From an uncultured Alphaproteobacteria bacterium (GTDB lineage Bacteria; Pseudomonadota; Alphaproteobacteria; Rhodobacterales; Rhodobacteraceae), in the NCBI GenBank assembly GCA_902570265.1, contig CACFXF010000005.1, positions 1-64,000 on the forward strand: a stretch of DNA of 64,000 nt, given 5' to 3'. A program made the position numbers and the translations under genes. This document shows, one piece after another, positions 17,301 to 25,977 of the stretch. The stretch's first letter is position 1; every line of letters begins with the position of its first letter. The notes under the pieces are model-generated. The model saw nothing but the letters and a program-made list of their open reading frames with translations. It made no database searches and had not been told where the DNA came from.

Positions 17301-18581
17301 TTGTCAAATAATAAAATATTTAATTGTGAAGTTATAATTGTTGGTGCTGGAATTGCTGGCATATCTGCAGCAAAAATATTAGATAAGAATAATATATCTA
17401 ACATAGTAATTGAAGCTAATAACCAATTAGGTGGAAGAGCAAAAAAAGCTAAAAAATCATTTGGTAGTTGGTTTGATCTGGGATGTTCTTATTTGCATGA
17501 AGGAGAAATTAATCCTCTGACATCTATAGCCGAAAGTCTAAAAGTACCAATTAACTATGAAAATGGCGATATTTTTTCTATTGAAAAAACAAAATATCTC
17601 AGAAGAAACAAGCCATTTCTATCTAAAAATAATCATCTTTTAAAAAAATCTCATGATAAATTTTTAAAAAATTTAAACTTTTATAAATATAAAGTTGAGG
17701 ATAGTTCTCTTTCTTCTTGTTTGAATATATGTGACCCGTACTACCCTATCCTATTTGATTATTTAACTGGTCTAAATGGTATTGAAGCCAACCTAGTTTC
17801 TGCTGTGGATTTTGCATCAGTTAATGATGGTAAAGATTTTATTATAGAGAGCGGACTAGCTAACCTAATTGATAAATGGGCAAAAGGTATAAATTCAATT
17901 TTAAATACTCCAGTTACCCAAATAAATTGGGAAAAAGATTATATTGAAATATATACACAATCAAAGAAATATATCTGTAAATCAGTACTACTAACTGTCT
18001 CTAACGGAATTTTACAAAATGAAGACATAACCTTTATTCCTCAACTACCAAATTATAAAATACAAGCAATCCATAATTTGCCAATGGGAATTTTAAATAA
18101 AATTGGTGTTCTTTTTAAACAAGGGACTTTTAAAGAAAATGATATAGGTTGGTATGTAGCATTAACAGATACGAATGATAATGATAATTCTCAATTAATT
18201 AGTTTTGAGATACGAAAAAGAGAAAAGGAACATATGATATTCTTTTTCGGAGGTGAAAAGGGATTTGATGTCGAAAATTTTCCAGATAAATATTATAAAA
18301 TAATTACTGCATTCATAAAAAATCAATTTGGAAATCATATAGAAAATAATATTATAGAAATAATTCATACAAGTTGGGGGAAAGATCCTTTTACTAAAGG
18401 TTCTTATTCTTTTGCTTTACCAGGACATAGTTCAGAAAGAGAATTATTAAAAAAGTCATTAGAAAAAAAAGTATACTTTGCAGGAGAAGCTACCATAAAG
18501 AGCTATTATGGTACTTGTCACGGTGCATATATTTCTGGAGTTAATGCTGCTAATGAAATCATTTCCGACTTAAGTGATTAA
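17301..18581 (+). CDS. Flavin-containing amine oxidase
   Basis: The 426-residue protein belongs to the monoamine/polyamine oxidase family. The FAD motif VIIVGAGIAGISAA starts at about residue 10, followed by EANNQLGGRAK (the GGR motif). SWFDLGCSYLHEG contacts the flavin and YFAGEAT ... YGTCHGAYISG forms the C-terminal FAD site. The start codon is TTG, since no ATG or GTG occurs before the FAD motif. It diverges from the Rieske gene across 109 bases, and its stop overlaps the stop of the second GS-like gene. Polyamine or another secondary amine is the likely substrate, by context. Confidence 0.83.
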   Translation: MSNNKIFNCEVIIVGAGIAGISAAKILDKNNISNIVIEANNQLGGRAKKAKKSFGSWFDLGCSYLHEGEINPLTSIAESLKVPINYENGDIFSIEKTKYLRRNKPFLSKNNHLLKKSHDKFLKNLNFYKYKVEDSSLSSCLNICDPYYPILFDYLTGLNGIEANLVSAVDFASVNDGKDFIIESGLANLIDKWAKGINSILNTPVTQINWEKDYIEIYTQSKKYICKSVLLTVSNGILQNEDITFIPQLPNYKIQAIHNLPMGILNKIGVLFKQGTFKENDIGWYVALTDTNDNDNSQLISFEIRKREKEHMIFFFGGEKGFDVENFPDKYYKIITAFIKNQFGNHIENNIIEIIHTSWGKDPFTKGSYSFALPGHSSERELLKKSLEKKVYFAGEATIKSYYGTCHGAYISGVNAANEIISDLSD

Positions 18582-19912
18582 ATTTCTTCCAAATATGTTA
18601 CTAATTCGTAATTTTCAATTCTAGAATTAAATACTTCTAATTCCTGTTTTTTACAATTCTTAAATACCTCACAAAAAGTATCAAAATAAAATTTTTTATT
18701 TTTTTTCGATTTTTCAAAATCATTGATAGCTTGATCCCAGCTTTGGGCTATTTGCATTGTTTTTTTCTGGTAAGTATCTCCAATCAATGGTTTGGGTGGT
18801 TCTTTTTTTTCTGTAATTCCATAAAGTGCAGAAGAAAGAACTGAAGACAATACTAAATAAGGGTTTGCATCTGCACCAGCAACTCTATGTTCTATTCTTT
18901 TTGACAAGTAATCTCCACCAGGTATCCTTATTGAAGCAGTTCTATTTTCATAACCCCAACAAATATTTATAGGTGCATGGCTTCCAGGACGAAGACGTTT
19001 GTAAGAGTTATAATGAGGGGCAAGGATCAGTGTCGAGTCTTTAAGGCTATCAAGTATCCCTCCAACTGCATTTTTTAGAATATCAGAACCAATGTCAGAA
19101 TTATTATTAAAGACATTATTTTTGTTTTTGTCTAATAAACTAAAATGAATGTGCATCCCACTTCCAGCAATATTTGGAAAAGGTTTTGCCATAAATGTAG
19201 CTCTTTTTTCATGTTTTTTGGCAATTCCTTTTATAAATCTTTTGAAAAGAATTGCTTGATCTGCTGCTTGTAAAGGATCAGCAGTATGTTTAAGATTTAT
19301 CTCAAACTGATTAGGAGCATTTTCAGACGATATTCCGTCCATAGGTATTTTATTTTTTTCACACAAATCATGAAGTTCATCAAAAAATACTTCATGGTCT
19401 TCAATATCTGTAATTGAAAGCACATTTGTAAAATCATTCTGTTCAAATTTTATATTTTTAAAATTATTTTCATTTAGCAAATAAAATTCTAATTCAAAAG
19501 CTATAACAGGATAAAGATTTAAATCCTCATATTTTTTACATACTGAATTAAGAATATGTCTAGGATCTATAGGCGAAATATTTTTTTTATTATCAAATAA
19601 CCAAAGTGGTATTAGGACAGAATCTTTTTTATTAGAAAAAAAAGGAACTGGACCAATTTCAGTAGGTAATCCATATCCATCAGCGTCACCAGATTCAAAA
19701 AGAAAGGGGCTATTTATTAAATCTGATCCCCAAATATCTAAACATGAGGCTGATAAAGGAATCCTAATACCTTCATCTAAAACTTTTTCTAAATTAGCTA
19801 TAGGTACTCTTTTTCCCCGCCATATGCCATTTAAATCACAAGATGCTGCAATTATAGGAGGATTTTTTCCTAACTCTGAAATCCACTTTAATTTTGGTTC
19901 TGATTTTGGCAT
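18578..19912 (-). CDS. Second glutamine synthetase-like gamma-glutamyl-amine synthetase
   Basis: The 444-residue protein has the GS catalytic set: AFELEFYLL, ENAPNQFEINL, GSGMHIHFS, YKRLRPGSHAP, NRTASIRIP and RIEHRVAGAD. It is clearly diverged from the paralogue at 8137-9498; the N-terminal domain reads AASCDLNGIWRGKRVP. Proteins like this (PuuA, GlnA3/GlnA4-type) ligate glutamate to amines. Having two in one block suggests two amine substrates or a stepwise pathway. It converges with the amine oxidase gene, the two stop codons overlapping. Confidence 0.83.
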   Translation of the reverse strand: MPKSEPKLKWISELGKNPPIIAASCDLNGIWRGKRVPIANLEKVLDEGIRIPLSASCLDIWGSDLINSPFLFESGDADGYGLPTEIGPVPFFSNKKDSVLIPLWLFDNKKNISPIDPRHILNSVCKKYEDLNLYPVIAFELEFYLLNENNFKNIKFEQNDFTNVLSITDIEDHEVFFDELHDLCEKNKIPMDGISSENAPNQFEINLKHTADPLQAADQAILFKRFIKGIAKKHEKRATFMAKPFPNIAGSGMHIHFSLLDKNKNNVFNNNSDIGSDILKNAVGGILDSLKDSTLILAPHYNSYKRLRPGSHAPINICWGYENRTASIRIPGGDYLSKRIEHRVAGADANPYLVLSSVLSSALYGITEKKEPPKPLIGDTYQKKTMQIAQSWDQAINDFEKSKKNKKFYFDTFCEVFKNCKKQELEVFNSRIENYELVTYLEEI

Positions 19913-20000
19913 TCACATATACCCATATCTCTATAAAACGCTTTTTCAAAGGAAAATATTATATAGTTATGCTAAAAGGCTTTAATGCAAAAGTCATTGT

Positions 20001-21617
20001 TTAGCGTGGTGTTAATTTTCTTAATTCAAATTTTTGAATTTTACCAGTAGAGGTTTTCGGAATTGTGCAAAATATTACTTCTTTTGGTATTTTAAAGCTA
20101 GCTAAATTTGATCGGCAATGTTTAATTATTTGCTGCTTAGAAAGCTTGGCATCTGGTTTAAGTTCTATAAAAACACAGGGAACTTCTCCCCATTTTTCAT
20201 CTTTCATTGCTACTACTCCACATGATAAGACCGAATCTAAATCGTAAATACAATTTTCGATTTCAATAGATGAAATATTTTCTCCACCAGATATTATGAT
20301 GTCTTTGGACCTATCTTTTAACTGAACATATCCATTTTCATACATAACACCTAGATCTCCAGTATGAAACCATCCTCCTGAAAATGCTTCTTCAGTTGCT
20401 TTAATATTTTTTAAGTAACCTTTCATAGTAATGTTACCCCTCAACAAGACTTCACCAATTGTCTCACCATCTTTTGGTACATCTGAAAAATCTTTCTGAT
20501 TTACAACTCTAATTCCTTCTTGAACAATATAAGCAACTCCTTGACGTGATTTTATATCTGCCTGTTTTTCCAAAGATAAATTATTCCACTCAGGATCCCA
20601 AGCACATACTACACAGGGACCATATACTTCTGTTAATCCATAAACATGGGTAACTTCAAAGCCACTTTCCTGCATTGACTGTAAAACAGCTGCAGGAGGT
20701 GGTGCTGCCGCTGTCATAACTTTACATAAATGAGTAAATTCTATTTTTTCTCGAATATTAGAATCAACAAGCATACCTAAAACAATAGGTGCACCACATA
20801 AATAGTTCACTTTATGTTTTGCAATAGCGGAATACATAGCCTCAGAAGAGACTTTTCTTAAGCAAATGTTAGTACCTGCTTTTGCAGCTATAGTCCATGG
20901 GAAACACCAACCATTACAATGAAACATAGGCAGCGTCCAGAGATATATCGGATGACTTTCCATATTCCACTCTACTATATTACCAAGCGCATTCAAATAA
21001 GCTCCTCTATAATGAGTAAGAACACCTTTAGGGTTTCCTGTAGTACCAGAAGTATAATTTATAGCTATTGTATTCCACTCATCCTCTAAAGAAATTTCTT
21101 CAAAATTGGTATTTCCTTTTGATAAAAAATCTTCATAGCTTATAAAATTCGAGGTGTTATTTAGTCCTTCAGTTTCATCTTCTATAATTATAATTTCTGG
21201 GTTTTTTTGACTTATGGAAACAGCTTTTTTTGCAACTTCTAAAAATTCTAAATCTACAAAAAGCAATTTAAGTTCAGAATGATCAATTATGTAAGCTATT
21301 GTTTTATGATCCAATCTATAGTTCATGGCATTTAGAATCATACCAGCCATAGGGACACTGTAATGAGCCTCATACAACTCAGGAGTATTCATCGCCAAAA
21401 AACCAATAATATCGCCTTTTTCATATCCACATAAGTGTAATGCTGACGCAAATTTTTTGCACCTATGATATGTATCAATCCAATTATAAGACCTATTATT
21501 GTAAATTATAGATTTTCTATTTGGAAAATTAAATGCAACTTTTTTTAAAAATGTTGTGGGGTTTAATGGAGTATAATTAGCAGAATTTTTTGTTAGTTCA
21601 TTATCAATTTTTTTCAT
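20001..21617 (-). CDS. AMP-binding acyl-CoA synthetase
   Basis: This 538-residue adenylate-forming enzyme activates a carboxylic acid to its CoA thioester through an acyl-AMP. The phosphate loop is TSGTTGNPKG, followed by VYGLTEVYGP, GWFHTGDLG and LKDRSKDIIISGGEN. The catalytic lysine is in PKTSTGKIQKF near the C-terminus. Sequence style is that of the medium-chain fatty acyl-CoA ligase/AlkK/DmdB group. It could activate the acid left after deamination of the amines handled upstream, or a methylthio- or fatty acid; the sequence does not decide. The gene lies at the edge of the amine block and is followed by a strongly conserved small protein. Confidence 0.85.
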   Translation of the reverse strand: MKKIDNELTKNSANYTPLNPTTFLKKVAFNFPNRKSIIYNNRSYNWIDTYHRCKKFASALHLCGYEKGDIIGFLAMNTPELYEAHYSVPMAGMILNAMNYRLDHKTIAYIIDHSELKLLFVDLEFLEVAKKAVSISQKNPEIIIIEDETEGLNNTSNFISYEDFLSKGNTNFEEISLEDEWNTIAINYTSGTTGNPKGVLTHYRGAYLNALGNIVEWNMESHPIYLWTLPMFHCNGWCFPWTIAAKAGTNICLRKVSSEAMYSAIAKHKVNYLCGAPIVLGMLVDSNIREKIEFTHLCKVMTAAAPPPAAVLQSMQESGFEVTHVYGLTEVYGPCVVCAWDPEWNNLSLEKQADIKSRQGVAYIVQEGIRVVNQKDFSDVPKDGETIGEVLLRGNITMKGYLKNIKATEEAFSGGWFHTGDLGVMYENGYVQLKDRSKDIIISGGENISSIEIENCIYDLDSVLSCGVVAMKDEKWGEVPCVFIELKPDAKLSKQQIIKHCRSNLASFKIPKEVIFCTIPKTSTGKIQKFELRKLTPR

Positions 21618-21664
21618 CTAAATTTTCCAGTTTTATCAAAAAAAAATTAGGAAAATCTAATGCT

Positions 21665-21970
21665 TTAAGCTGCTTCTGCTTGTCTATCACTTTCTTCTCT
21701 TGATAACGCAACTGACGTTCTTACACCTTTCTTAACAAATTCAATCATTCCTTTTACACATCTCTCGTTTGGGTCAATACCTGCACACATTAATACTTCT
21801 CTACCATCTCTAGACCTAGCCCATCTTGCGATTTGCTCAGCACCATTGCCGTATTTTTTATCATCAGCAATAGCATCATCCAAAGCTGCTAAAACTACAG
21901 CTGCAAATAATCTTTGAGCTCTACCACCTTGATCACTTTTATTTACAGTAATATCAAGACCTGAAAACAT
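21665..21970 (-). CDS. Small conserved protein resembling DUF6280
   Basis: This protein of 101 residues contains the blocks RAQRLFAAVVLAALDDAI, YGNGAEQIARWARSRDGRE and KKGVRTSVALSREES. I recall closely similar proteins in many marine alphaproteobacteria, catalogued as DUF6280, with no known function. There is no signal peptide or membrane span; it looks like a soluble helical protein. A TTG at 21982 precedes it, but GGAGG (21976-21980) sits five bases before the ATG at 21970, which is therefore the start. Codon use seems less AT-biased than that of its neighbours, which often marks high expression. A 171-base AT-rich spacer separates it from recR. Confidence 0.7.
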   Translation of the reverse strand: MFSGLDITVNKSDQGGRAQRLFAAVVLAALDDAIADDKKYGNGAEQIARWARSRDGREVLMCAGIDPNERCVKGMIEFVKKGVRTSVALSREESDRQAEAA

Positions 21971-22141
21971 ATTATCCTCCAATTAATCATAAGGTTTGCT
22001 TATGACATTTTTTTTTTATTCAAGCAATTAAAAACATTTAAAATAATTAAAAAAATAGTTTTTTTTTTAATTTTTTATTTATTCCATTAAAAATTTACAA
22101 AAATATACCAAAAATTTTAGGTTTCTAAATGATTTTTGGCA

Positions 22142-22753
22142 CTAAACAGGCTTACGAGCACTAAAAGCGGCGCGAATCGTTCCATCATCTAAATAATCTA
22201 ATTCCCCTCCAACAGGGACTCCATGTGCTAATGAAGAAAAATTTACTGGAGTATTTTTAAGTTTTTCTATTATGTAATTAGCAGTAGTTTGACCATTAAT
22301 AGTTGCATCTAGGGCTAAAATAATTTCCTTTACACCATTTTTTTCAATTCTGTTAGAAATTTTTTCAATCTCTAATTCTTCAAGATTGATACCTATGTAA
22401 GAAGATGAGTAGTTCCCTAAAACATGGTATACACCATCAAATATCTGAGATCTTTCCATCGCCCACAAATCTGCTACATCTTGTACAACACAAATGATCT
22501 TTTTATTTCGAGAATTATCTGAACAAATTGTACAAACAGAATCTATAGAAAAATTACCACATTGATTACAATTTTTGATTTTCTCAGTTACTAAATTTAA
22601 TATTTTAGCTAGAGGTTCCATGATAATTTCTTTCTTCTCTAACATTCTTATGACTGCTCTTCTTGCTGACCTAGGTCCTAATCCTGGTAGTTTAGCCATA
22701 ATTGCTATTAATGTTTCAACCTCATTTTCACCATTATGATTATGAAATTTCAT
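22142..22753 (-). CDS. recR: Recombination mediator RecR
   Basis: The 203-residue protein acts with RecF and RecO to load RecA at gaps. Visible are the N-terminal helix-hairpin-helix (LPGLGPRSARRAVI), the four-cysteine zinc finger (CNQCGNFSIDSVCTIC), and the Toprim domain (ICVVQDVADLWAMERS ... ALDATINGQTT). The size is normal. It follows ybaB at 23 bases in the conserved dnaX-ybaB-recR order. Confidence 0.95.
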   Translation of the reverse strand: MKFHNHNGENEVETLIAIMAKLPGLGPRSARRAVIRMLEKKEIIMEPLAKILNLVTEKIKNCNQCGNFSIDSVCTICSDNSRNKKIICVVQDVADLWAMERSQIFDGVYHVLGNYSSSYIGINLEELEIEKISNRIEKNGVKEIILALDATINGQTTANYIIEKLKNTPVNFSSLAHGVPVGGELDYLDDGTIRAAFSARKPV

Positions 22754-22776
22754 ATTATTATAAAAGAACCTATGTA

Positions 22777-23133
22777 TTAAAATGGTAACTTAAAACCAGC
22801 AGGCAAATTTAAATCTGAAGTGACTTTTGCCATCTCTTCTTTAGCCCTTTCACCAGACTTTTGTTGAGCGTCTCTAATAGCTGCAACAATAAGATCTTCA
22901 ACTACAGCTTTTTCTGAAGGGTTAAATAAACTTTCATCAATATTTAAACTCTTTAGGGTTCCTTTAGCATTTACAGTAGCTTTTATTAGACCTCCCCCAG
23001 ACTCCCCTTCTACATTTAGCTCTTCTAATTGTTTCTGGATATCAGACATCTTTGACTGCATATCTTGCGCTTGTTTCATTAACTTGGCCATATCTCCTAA
23101 TTGACCTAAACCTTTAAGCATTTCTTTCCCCAT
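22777..23133 (-). CDS. ybaB: YbaB/EbfC nucleoid-associated protein
   Basis: This 118-residue DNA-binding protein has the family's coiled helix (LMKQAQDMQSKMSDIQKQLEE), the glycine-rich strand turn SGGGLIKATVNAKG, and the helix VEDLIVAAIRDAQQKS. It forms dimers that bind DNA. A second methionine at residue 5 (MLKGLGQ) is an alternative start and neither has a strong ribosome site. It is co-directional with dnaX (56 bases) and recR. Confidence 0.93.
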   Translation of the reverse strand: MGKEMLKGLGQLGDMAKLMKQAQDMQSKMSDIQKQLEELNVEGESGGGLIKATVNAKGTLKSLNIDESLFNPSEKAVVEDLIVAAIRDAQQKSGERAKEEMAKVTSDLNLPAGFKLPF

Positions 23134-23189
23134 TTTTGTTAAAATTATATTTAAAAAAATCTATAAATTATTGATAACTGAATATTTAA

Positions 23190-24791
23190 TTAATGAAAAG
23201 AAGACTTTGCTATTTTTGATCCTGGAAAAATTTTTTTTATTTCTTGAACTATATCGTTTTGATCAATTAATTTTCTTAATTTAATATCATCTTCTTCTTT
23301 TAAATTCGAAAAAGTTTTTGCATTGGTATTCTCTAAACGTATCAAATCCCATTCTATATTAGTAATATTTTTAAGGAATTTTGATAAACTAGACACTAAC
23401 TCATTACTAGCATCTGGTGCTAAATCGAAGCGAATTTCACCAGGTTGGAAAGATAGTACTTTAAAATTTGTTTCTAATTCTACAAGGAGCGGTATTTTTT
23501 TTTCTTTTTTTAATAAAAGTAATAAATCTTCAAAATTATTAATTTCTATTTTTTTTTTTTCTAAAGTTAAATTAGCATCAGACCCGTACTGTTTCTCTAT
23601 ATTATTATTGTTGACATTATTAGAATGAACTTCTGAAGGATTTTTTAAATTATTTAATATTTTTAATAATTCATCTTGGTCAGGGGAGTTTGAAAAAAAA
23701 CTTAATCTTAGCAAACCCATTTGTAATGTAGATAAAATATCTGGTGCATATTTCATTTCATCGTGAATTTTCAATAAAATCTGCCAACACCTTGATAATA
23801 TAGCAGTAGATATTTTTTTGGAGAAATTTTGTAGTAACTCTAAATTATCATCTGATAGATCGTGTGTATAAAATTCCTCCTTTTTAACTTTTGATACCAT
23901 TAATTTCCAATTAATATCCATTAATCCGTTCAGAATTGAAAAGGGATCAATCCCATCTTTTATTTCTTTTTCTAATTCTGATAGCATCTCACTATTTTTT
24001 TGTTCAAAAATTAACTCAAATAATTTAAATGATCTATTCTGATCTAATAATCCAAGCATCTCTATAATATGATTGGCTTCTAATCTGCCATCACTATATA
24101 TAATTGCTTGATCTAATATAGATAATGCATCTCTAATAGAACCTTCTGAAACGTTAGAAATCATTTTTAAAGCACCTTCTGAGAAAGTTATTTTTTCTTT
24201 ATTACAGATATCAGATAGATGGTTATTTATTAAATGATTATCAATCCTTTCTAAATCAAAACGTTGGCATCTTGAAATTATTGTAGTTGGGATTTTCAAG
24301 ATTTCAGTGGTAGCAAAAATAAATTTTACATGTGCTGGTGGTTCTTCCAAGGTTTTAAGAAGAGCATTAAAAGCAGAATTAGATAACATATGAACTTCAT
24401 CAATTATATAAACTTTATAACGAGCATAAACTGTCTTATAATCAATATTATCAATGATTTCCCTTACATCAGAAACACCAGTCCTACTGGCAGCATCCAT
24501 TTCAATAACGTCTATGTGACGGCTTTGAGTTATGGAAATGCAGGATTCACACTCTCCACAAGGATCAACAGTTGGAAGATTATTAGCTGAAGATGCAAAA
24601 CAATTAAGACCTTTTGCAATAATCCTTGCAGTAGAAGTTTTGCCTATACCTCTTGACCCAGTTAAAAGAAAAGAATGTGCTATACGATTAAGTTTAAATG
24701 AATTAGTTAAAACTTTAACAAGTGTGTCTTGGCCTATCAATTCTGATAATTTTTGAGGTCTATATTTTCTAGCTAGAACAGTATAAGCCAT
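23190..24791 (-). CDS. dnaX: DNA polymerase III gamma/tau subunit
   Basis: The 533-residue clamp-loader ATPase starts with the family motif ARKYRPQKLSELIGQ. Walker A is GSRGIGKTSTA (45-55), the zinc site uses C64, C78, C81 and C84 (CGECESC), Walker B is IIDEVHMLS, and sensor 1 lies in FIFATTEILKIPTTIISRCQ. The tau tail is short and lysine/asparagine-rich, consistent with a reduced genome. I see no clear programmed frameshift heptamer that would make gamma, although A- and T-rich runs are frequent. It heads the dnaX-ybaB-recR operon and lies just downstream of the SRP RNA gene. Confidence 0.95.
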   Translation of the reverse strand: MAYTVLARKYRPQKLSELIGQDTLVKVLTNSFKLNRIAHSFLLTGSRGIGKTSTARIIAKGLNCFASSANNLPTVDPCGECESCISITQSRHIDVIEMDAASRTGVSDVREIIDNIDYKTVYARYKVYIIDEVHMLSNSAFNALLKTLEEPPAHVKFIFATTEILKIPTTIISRCQRFDLERIDNHLINNHLSDICNKEKITFSEGALKMISNVSEGSIRDALSILDQAIIYSDGRLEANHIIEMLGLLDQNRSFKLFELIFEQKNSEMLSELEKEIKDGIDPFSILNGLMDINWKLMVSKVKKEEFYTHDLSDDNLELLQNFSKKISTAILSRCWQILLKIHDEMKYAPDILSTLQMGLLRLSFFSNSPDQDELLKILNNLKNPSEVHSNNVNNNNIEKQYGSDANLTLEKKKIEINNFEDLLLLLKKEKKIPLLVELETNFKVLSFQPGEIRFDLAPDASNELVSSLSKFLKNITNIEWDLIRLENTNAKTFSNLKEEDDIKLRKLIDQNDIVQEIKKIFPGSKIAKSSFH

Positions 24792-24838
24792 ATATTTTCA
24801 ATAAATAAGTATCAAAATTTAAATTTTAATATAAAAAA

Positions 24839-24934
24839 GCGAGAGATTGATATTGACCCAAGTAATTTCGTTACGGCTGCTTCCTTTCAGACCTGACCGG
24901 GTTGGCGACGTACTTGTCCAAAACAACCTCTCAA
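24839..24934 (-). ncRNA. ffs: Small signal recognition particle RNA (4.5S type)
   Basis: On the minus strand the conserved SRP core reads GGTCAGGTC ... GGAAGCAGCC (24876-24898), the Ffh-binding helix-8 region with its GGAA tetraloop-side sequence. The ends pair: GAGAGGTTG (24924-24932) with CAATCTCTC (24841-24849), nine base pairs including one G-U. The terminal stem is followed by GC and a run of six T (24833-24838), which makes it its own terminator. At about 95 nt it is the short bacterial form. It lies upstream of dnaX, as is common in alphaproteobacteria. Confidence 0.93.
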
Positions 24935-24986
24935 TTAAACTAGTAAGTTTTTATTTCGAATTTTACAAGTCTTTGATTCTATAATA

Positions 24987-25946
24987 ATGAATTTATTTAT
25001 GAAAAATGATATAAACCTTTCTTTTACTGATACAAAAGAAATAACTAAAATATATCCAGACAATAAAAAAAATATTTTCAAACAATCTGAAAATTATCAT
25101 ATATTTTTTTGTGAGGGTTTAATCCTAACAAAAAAAATAAAAAATAAATTTAAGATAACTTTCTTTAACAAAAAAAATTCATTATTTAATTACATTAATA
25201 AAACAGTCTATTTTGGTAAATTTAAAGATAAACATATTTTTATTCATAACATTTCTCTTGAAGAAAAAACTAAAACAAGTTTGAAGCAAGTAAAGTTTTT
25301 TAACAAAAAAATTAAAAAAGAAAAAATATCAAGGTCTTCCTTCAGTGACCTAAGAACAATTTTTGCAAATTTGAGTATAAAAGATTCTTCTATTGCAGGC
25401 ATTGCTAAATCTCTCATTAACTGGAAGTTAACAAATACATTTTGTACAAAATGTGGAGAAAAATTTGCAAACCCTATCAATTTCAAATGGGAGACCCAAT
25501 GTATAGCCTGTAAAAAAATATATTTTCCAAGAGTAGACCCTGTCATAATTGTTATTGTAGTAAAAGGTAACAAGGTACTTATCGGAAGATCTCATCACTT
25601 CCCAAAAAAACTTTATTCTTGTTTAGCTGGCTTTATTGAACTTGGAGAAACATTAGAAACTGCTGCAAGACGTGAAATACTAGAAGAGGTTGGTGTTTAT
25701 ATTAATGATATAAAGTTTATTACTAATCAGCCCTGGCCATTTCCATCATCCTTAATGTTTGGTTTGATTGCTAAAGCTAAAAATAAAAAATTGAAAGTCG
25801 ACAAAAATGAAATAGAGGATGCTTTTTGGATTTCAAAACAGGAACTAAAACAAGTGCTTAATGGAAAGAATAATAATATTATTGCAGCAAGAGAAGGAAC
25901 AATAGCCAGATTTCTTTTGGAAAAATGGGTAAAAAATGAAATCTAG
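24987..25946 (+). CDS. nudC: NADH pyrophosphatase / NAD-capped RNA decapping hydrolase
   Basis: This 319-residue Nudix enzyme splits NAD(H) to NMN(H) and AMP and removes NAD caps from RNA. The zinc ribbon is CTKCGEKF ... CIACKK. The Nudix box is GFIELGETLETAA followed by RREILEEVGV. The NudC-specific motif appears as NQPWPFPSS. The N-terminal 120 residues form the variable family domain, lysine- and phenylalanine-rich here. ATG at 24987 or 24999 could serve. It converges with pheA across a hairpin. Confidence 0.92.
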   Translation: MNLFMKNDINLSFTDTKEITKIYPDNKKNIFKQSENYHIFFCEGLILTKKIKNKFKITFFNKKNSLFNYINKTVYFGKFKDKHIFIHNISLEEKTKTSLKQVKFFNKKIKKEKISRSSFSDLRTIFANLSIKDSSIAGIAKSLINWKLTNTFCTKCGEKFANPINFKWETQCIACKKIYFPRVDPVIIVIVVKGNKVLIGRSHHFPKKLYSCLAGFIELGETLETAARREILEEVGVYINDIKFITNQPWPFPSSLMFGLIAKAKNKKLKVDKNEIEDAFWISKQELKQVLNGKNNNIIAAREGTIARFLLEKWVKNEI

Positions 25947-25949
25947 TTA

Positions 25950-25977
25950 TCACGAATTAAATTTTCTAAATTCGTGA
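25950..25977. terminator. Hairpin at the nudC/pheA convergent ends
   Basis: TCACGAATT and AATTCGTGA form a perfect 9-bp stem around a 10-base loop, three bases after the nudC stop. The left arm includes the pheA stop codon. It resembles the potA-side hairpin at 13121-13157 in overlapping the end of the minus-strand gene. No strong U-run follows. Confidence 0.55.

Noticed and set aside
23190..24791. Programmed frameshift in dnaX to make a gamma subunit
   Set aside because: A- and T-runs occur throughout, but no slippery heptamer with a following stem and early stop was clear.
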